From: Natroniella sulfidigena
Lineage (GTDB): Bacteria; Bacillota; Halanaerobiia; Halobacteroidales; Halobacteroidaceae
DNA: 64,000 nucleotides
Assembly (NCBI RefSeq): GCF_023223645.1
Contig: NZ_JALKBY010000012.1
Location: 1-64,000, forward strand
Reading direction: 5' to 3'
Part shown: piece after piece, positions 62,823-64,000 of the stretch
Position numbering within the stretch: the stretch's first letter is position 1
Layout of the letters: every line of letters begins with the position of its first letter
The notes under the pieces: model-generated
What the model saw: only the letters and a program-made list of their open reading frames with translations
What the model was told of the DNA's origin: nothing
Databases searched by the model: none
Position numbers and translations under genes: made by a program

Positions 62823-63674
62823 ATGTATCAGATTTTAGAGAAAGAAGAATTAGCACCTAAGATCAAAAAGTTTGCAATCGAAGCTCCCCAGATAGCGGCT
62901 AAAGCAGAGCCAGGGCACTTTTTGATTGTTAGAGTCGATGAATTTGCTGAGCGAATTCCGTTGACAATTGCTGATTATGACCGGGAGCAAGGAAGTGTTA
63001 CAATTATTGTGCAAGAGGTTGGCTTTAGTAGTCAGCAAATCTGTGAATTAGAAGCTGGAGATAGCTTTTTAGATGTTGTTGGCCCGTTAGGTAAGCCAAT
63101 TGAGACTGCTGGTTATGAGCGGGTGATCTGTATTGCTGGAGGTTTAGGATCAGCTCCTTTATATCCTAAGGTTAAATCATTGGCTAAAGAAGGAGTCGAG
63201 TTGATTACAATTTTAGGGGCTCAGACTGAAGAGTTATTGATTTTAGAAGAAGATTTAGCTGAATTGAGCCATAAGTTATATATTACGACTGATGATGGTT
63301 CAAAAGGAAAGGAAGGTTTTGTAACTGATCAATTAGACGAGATTTTGGCTGAAGATGATCAGTTTGATTTGGTGATTGCGATTGGCCCGATGATTATGAT
63401 GAAATTTGTAGCAGAAGTAACTAAAGAGTATGGAATAGATACTATGGTTAGCTTAAATTCATTAATGGTTGATGGAACAGGAATGTGTGGAGGTTGCCGA
63501 GTTACAGTTGGTGGCGAGACCAAATTTTCTTGTGTCGATGGGCCAGCGTTTGATGGTCATTTAGTAGACTTTGATGAACAGTTACAAAGAAGTAAGATCT
63601 ATCAAGATAAAGAAGATAAAGTTAAGGATCATGAATTTTGGGGGGATGGTTGCCGTGCAAAAGAAGAAAACTAA
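62823..63674 (+). CDS. nfnA: NfnA-type ferredoxin:NADP reductase small subunit
   Basis: 283 residues. FERIPLT-type flavin binding (AERIPLTIADYDREQG), NAD-binding GGLGSAPLYPKVKSLAKEG, and the C-terminal [2Fe-2S] cluster: NSLMVDGTGMCGGCRVTVGG, with TKFSCVDGPAFDGH supplying further Cys. With the next gene it forms the NfnAB (or sulfide dehydrogenase) complex that bifurcates electrons between NADH, NADPH and ferredoxin. RBS GGAGGAGGG. Confidence 0.9.
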   Translation: MYQILEKEELAPKIKKFAIEAPQIAAKAEPGHFLIVRVDEFAERIPLTIADYDREQGSVTIIVQEVGFSSQQICELEAGDSFLDVVGPLGKPIETAGYERVICIAGGLGSAPLYPKVKSLAKEGVELITILGAQTEELLILEEDLAELSHKLYITTDDGSKGKEGFVTDQLDEILAEDDQFDLVIAIGPMIMMKFVAEVTKEYGIDTMVSLNSLMVDGTGMCGGCRVTVGGETKFSCVDGPAFDGHLVDFDEQLQRSKIYQDKEDKVKDHEFWGDGCRAKEEN

Positions 63675-64000
63675 GATGCCTCTACAAGATCCCAAGCAAA
63701 GAGCTAATAACTTTGCTGAAGTAGCACTGGGTTATGATAAAGAGGATGCAATTAATGAAGCGAAAAGATGTTTGCAATGTTCTAATCCTGCTTGTAAGGA
63801 TGGCTGTCCGGTGCGAGTTGATATTCCTGAATTTATTGATTTGATAGCAGAAGGTGACTTTGCAGCAGCAGCTAAGAAGGTTAAAGAAAAGAATAGTCTA
63901 CCTGCTGTCTGTGGGCGGGTCTGTCCTCAAGAAGAACAATGCGAAGCTGAGTGTATAGTTGGCAATAAGAATGAGCCAGTAGCAATTGGTAGGTTGGAGA
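63656..64000 (+). CDS. nfnB: NfnB / glutamate synthase small-subunit-like flavoprotein, 3' end cut by the window
   Basis: 115 codons visible from GTG 63656, which sits 9 bases after GGGGGG and overlaps the nfnA end; an ATG at 63647 abuts that site. NEAKRCLQCSNPACKDGCPV and CGRVCPQEEQCEAECIVG are the two [4Fe-4S] cysteine blocks of the GltD-like N-terminal domain. The FAD and NADP domains lie past the window edge. Confidence 0.88.

Overview
The window is AT-rich DNA from a low-GC Firmicute that sporulates and probably has an outer membrane. The complete spoIIIAA-AH operon shows sporulation. A PorV/UPF0164-like barrel protein and a type II secretion / type IV pilus operon fit a double-membraned cell. 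The gene order (pilus/T2SS operon, aroC-aroK-aroB-aroQ, pepP, efp, spoIIIA, accB/accC, asp23-amaP, nusB, nfnAB) fits Clostridia-like anaerobes. Together these point to Halanaerobiales, family Halobacteroidaceae, but this is inferred from gene content and not from a database match.

Layout. 1-10.2 kb is an accessory, decaying region. It holds an outer-membrane protein and a degenerate second copy of its 5' end, two unknown proteins, a ParM-like actin with a small partner and a repeat site upstream, tandem membrane paralogues, a lipoprotein, the C-terminal half of a sigma-K gene plus a collapsed copy of that locus, a coat-like protein and an HD-GYP protein. 11.4-12.25 kb is a tRNA cluster (Lys, Glu, Cys, Leu) behind a consensus promoter. 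12.4-19.9 kb is a glycerol regulon: the antiterminator GlpP, glpF-glpK, then a three-gene anaerobic glycerol-3-phosphate dehydrogenase unit and an orphan dhaM. Terminator leaders that GlpP could control lie before glpF and before the dehydrogenase. 19.9-22.0 kb is an IS200/IS605 element. 22.1-30.8 kb holds tatA, a FetAB-type exporter, a thioredoxin-reductase-like flavoprotein, fur, a YibE/F protein, a paired gate-domain transporter, aroE, a Rossmann-MCP fusion and a nitroreductase.

31.0-37.7 kb is the most unusual block. It has a degenerate P1B-type ATPase and a Ca2+-type P-type ATPase that both begin with the same PGRIR-containing domain, plus four tiny proteins, two of them sharing a YLLGP hydrophobic segment. 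It resembles the ferrosome (fez) type of locus, but this is a hypothesis.

37.8-45.5 kb is the pilus/T2SS operon (E, F, G, H, I, J, K, PilM, PilN, PilO, GspC-like). 45.6-64 kb is core metabolism and sporulation: shikimate genes, pepP, efp, spoIIIA, a carboxyltransferase-biotin carrier fusion with accC, asp23/amaP, nusB, a Kae1-like protein and the start of nfnAB.

Two window-wide oddities stand out. Several genes (aroC, nusB, the Ca2+-type ATPase, perhaps the decayed barrel-protein copy) seem to start at AUU behind strong ribosome binding sites. Many intergenic gaps hold mosaic islands of inverted repeats that recur in related forms.
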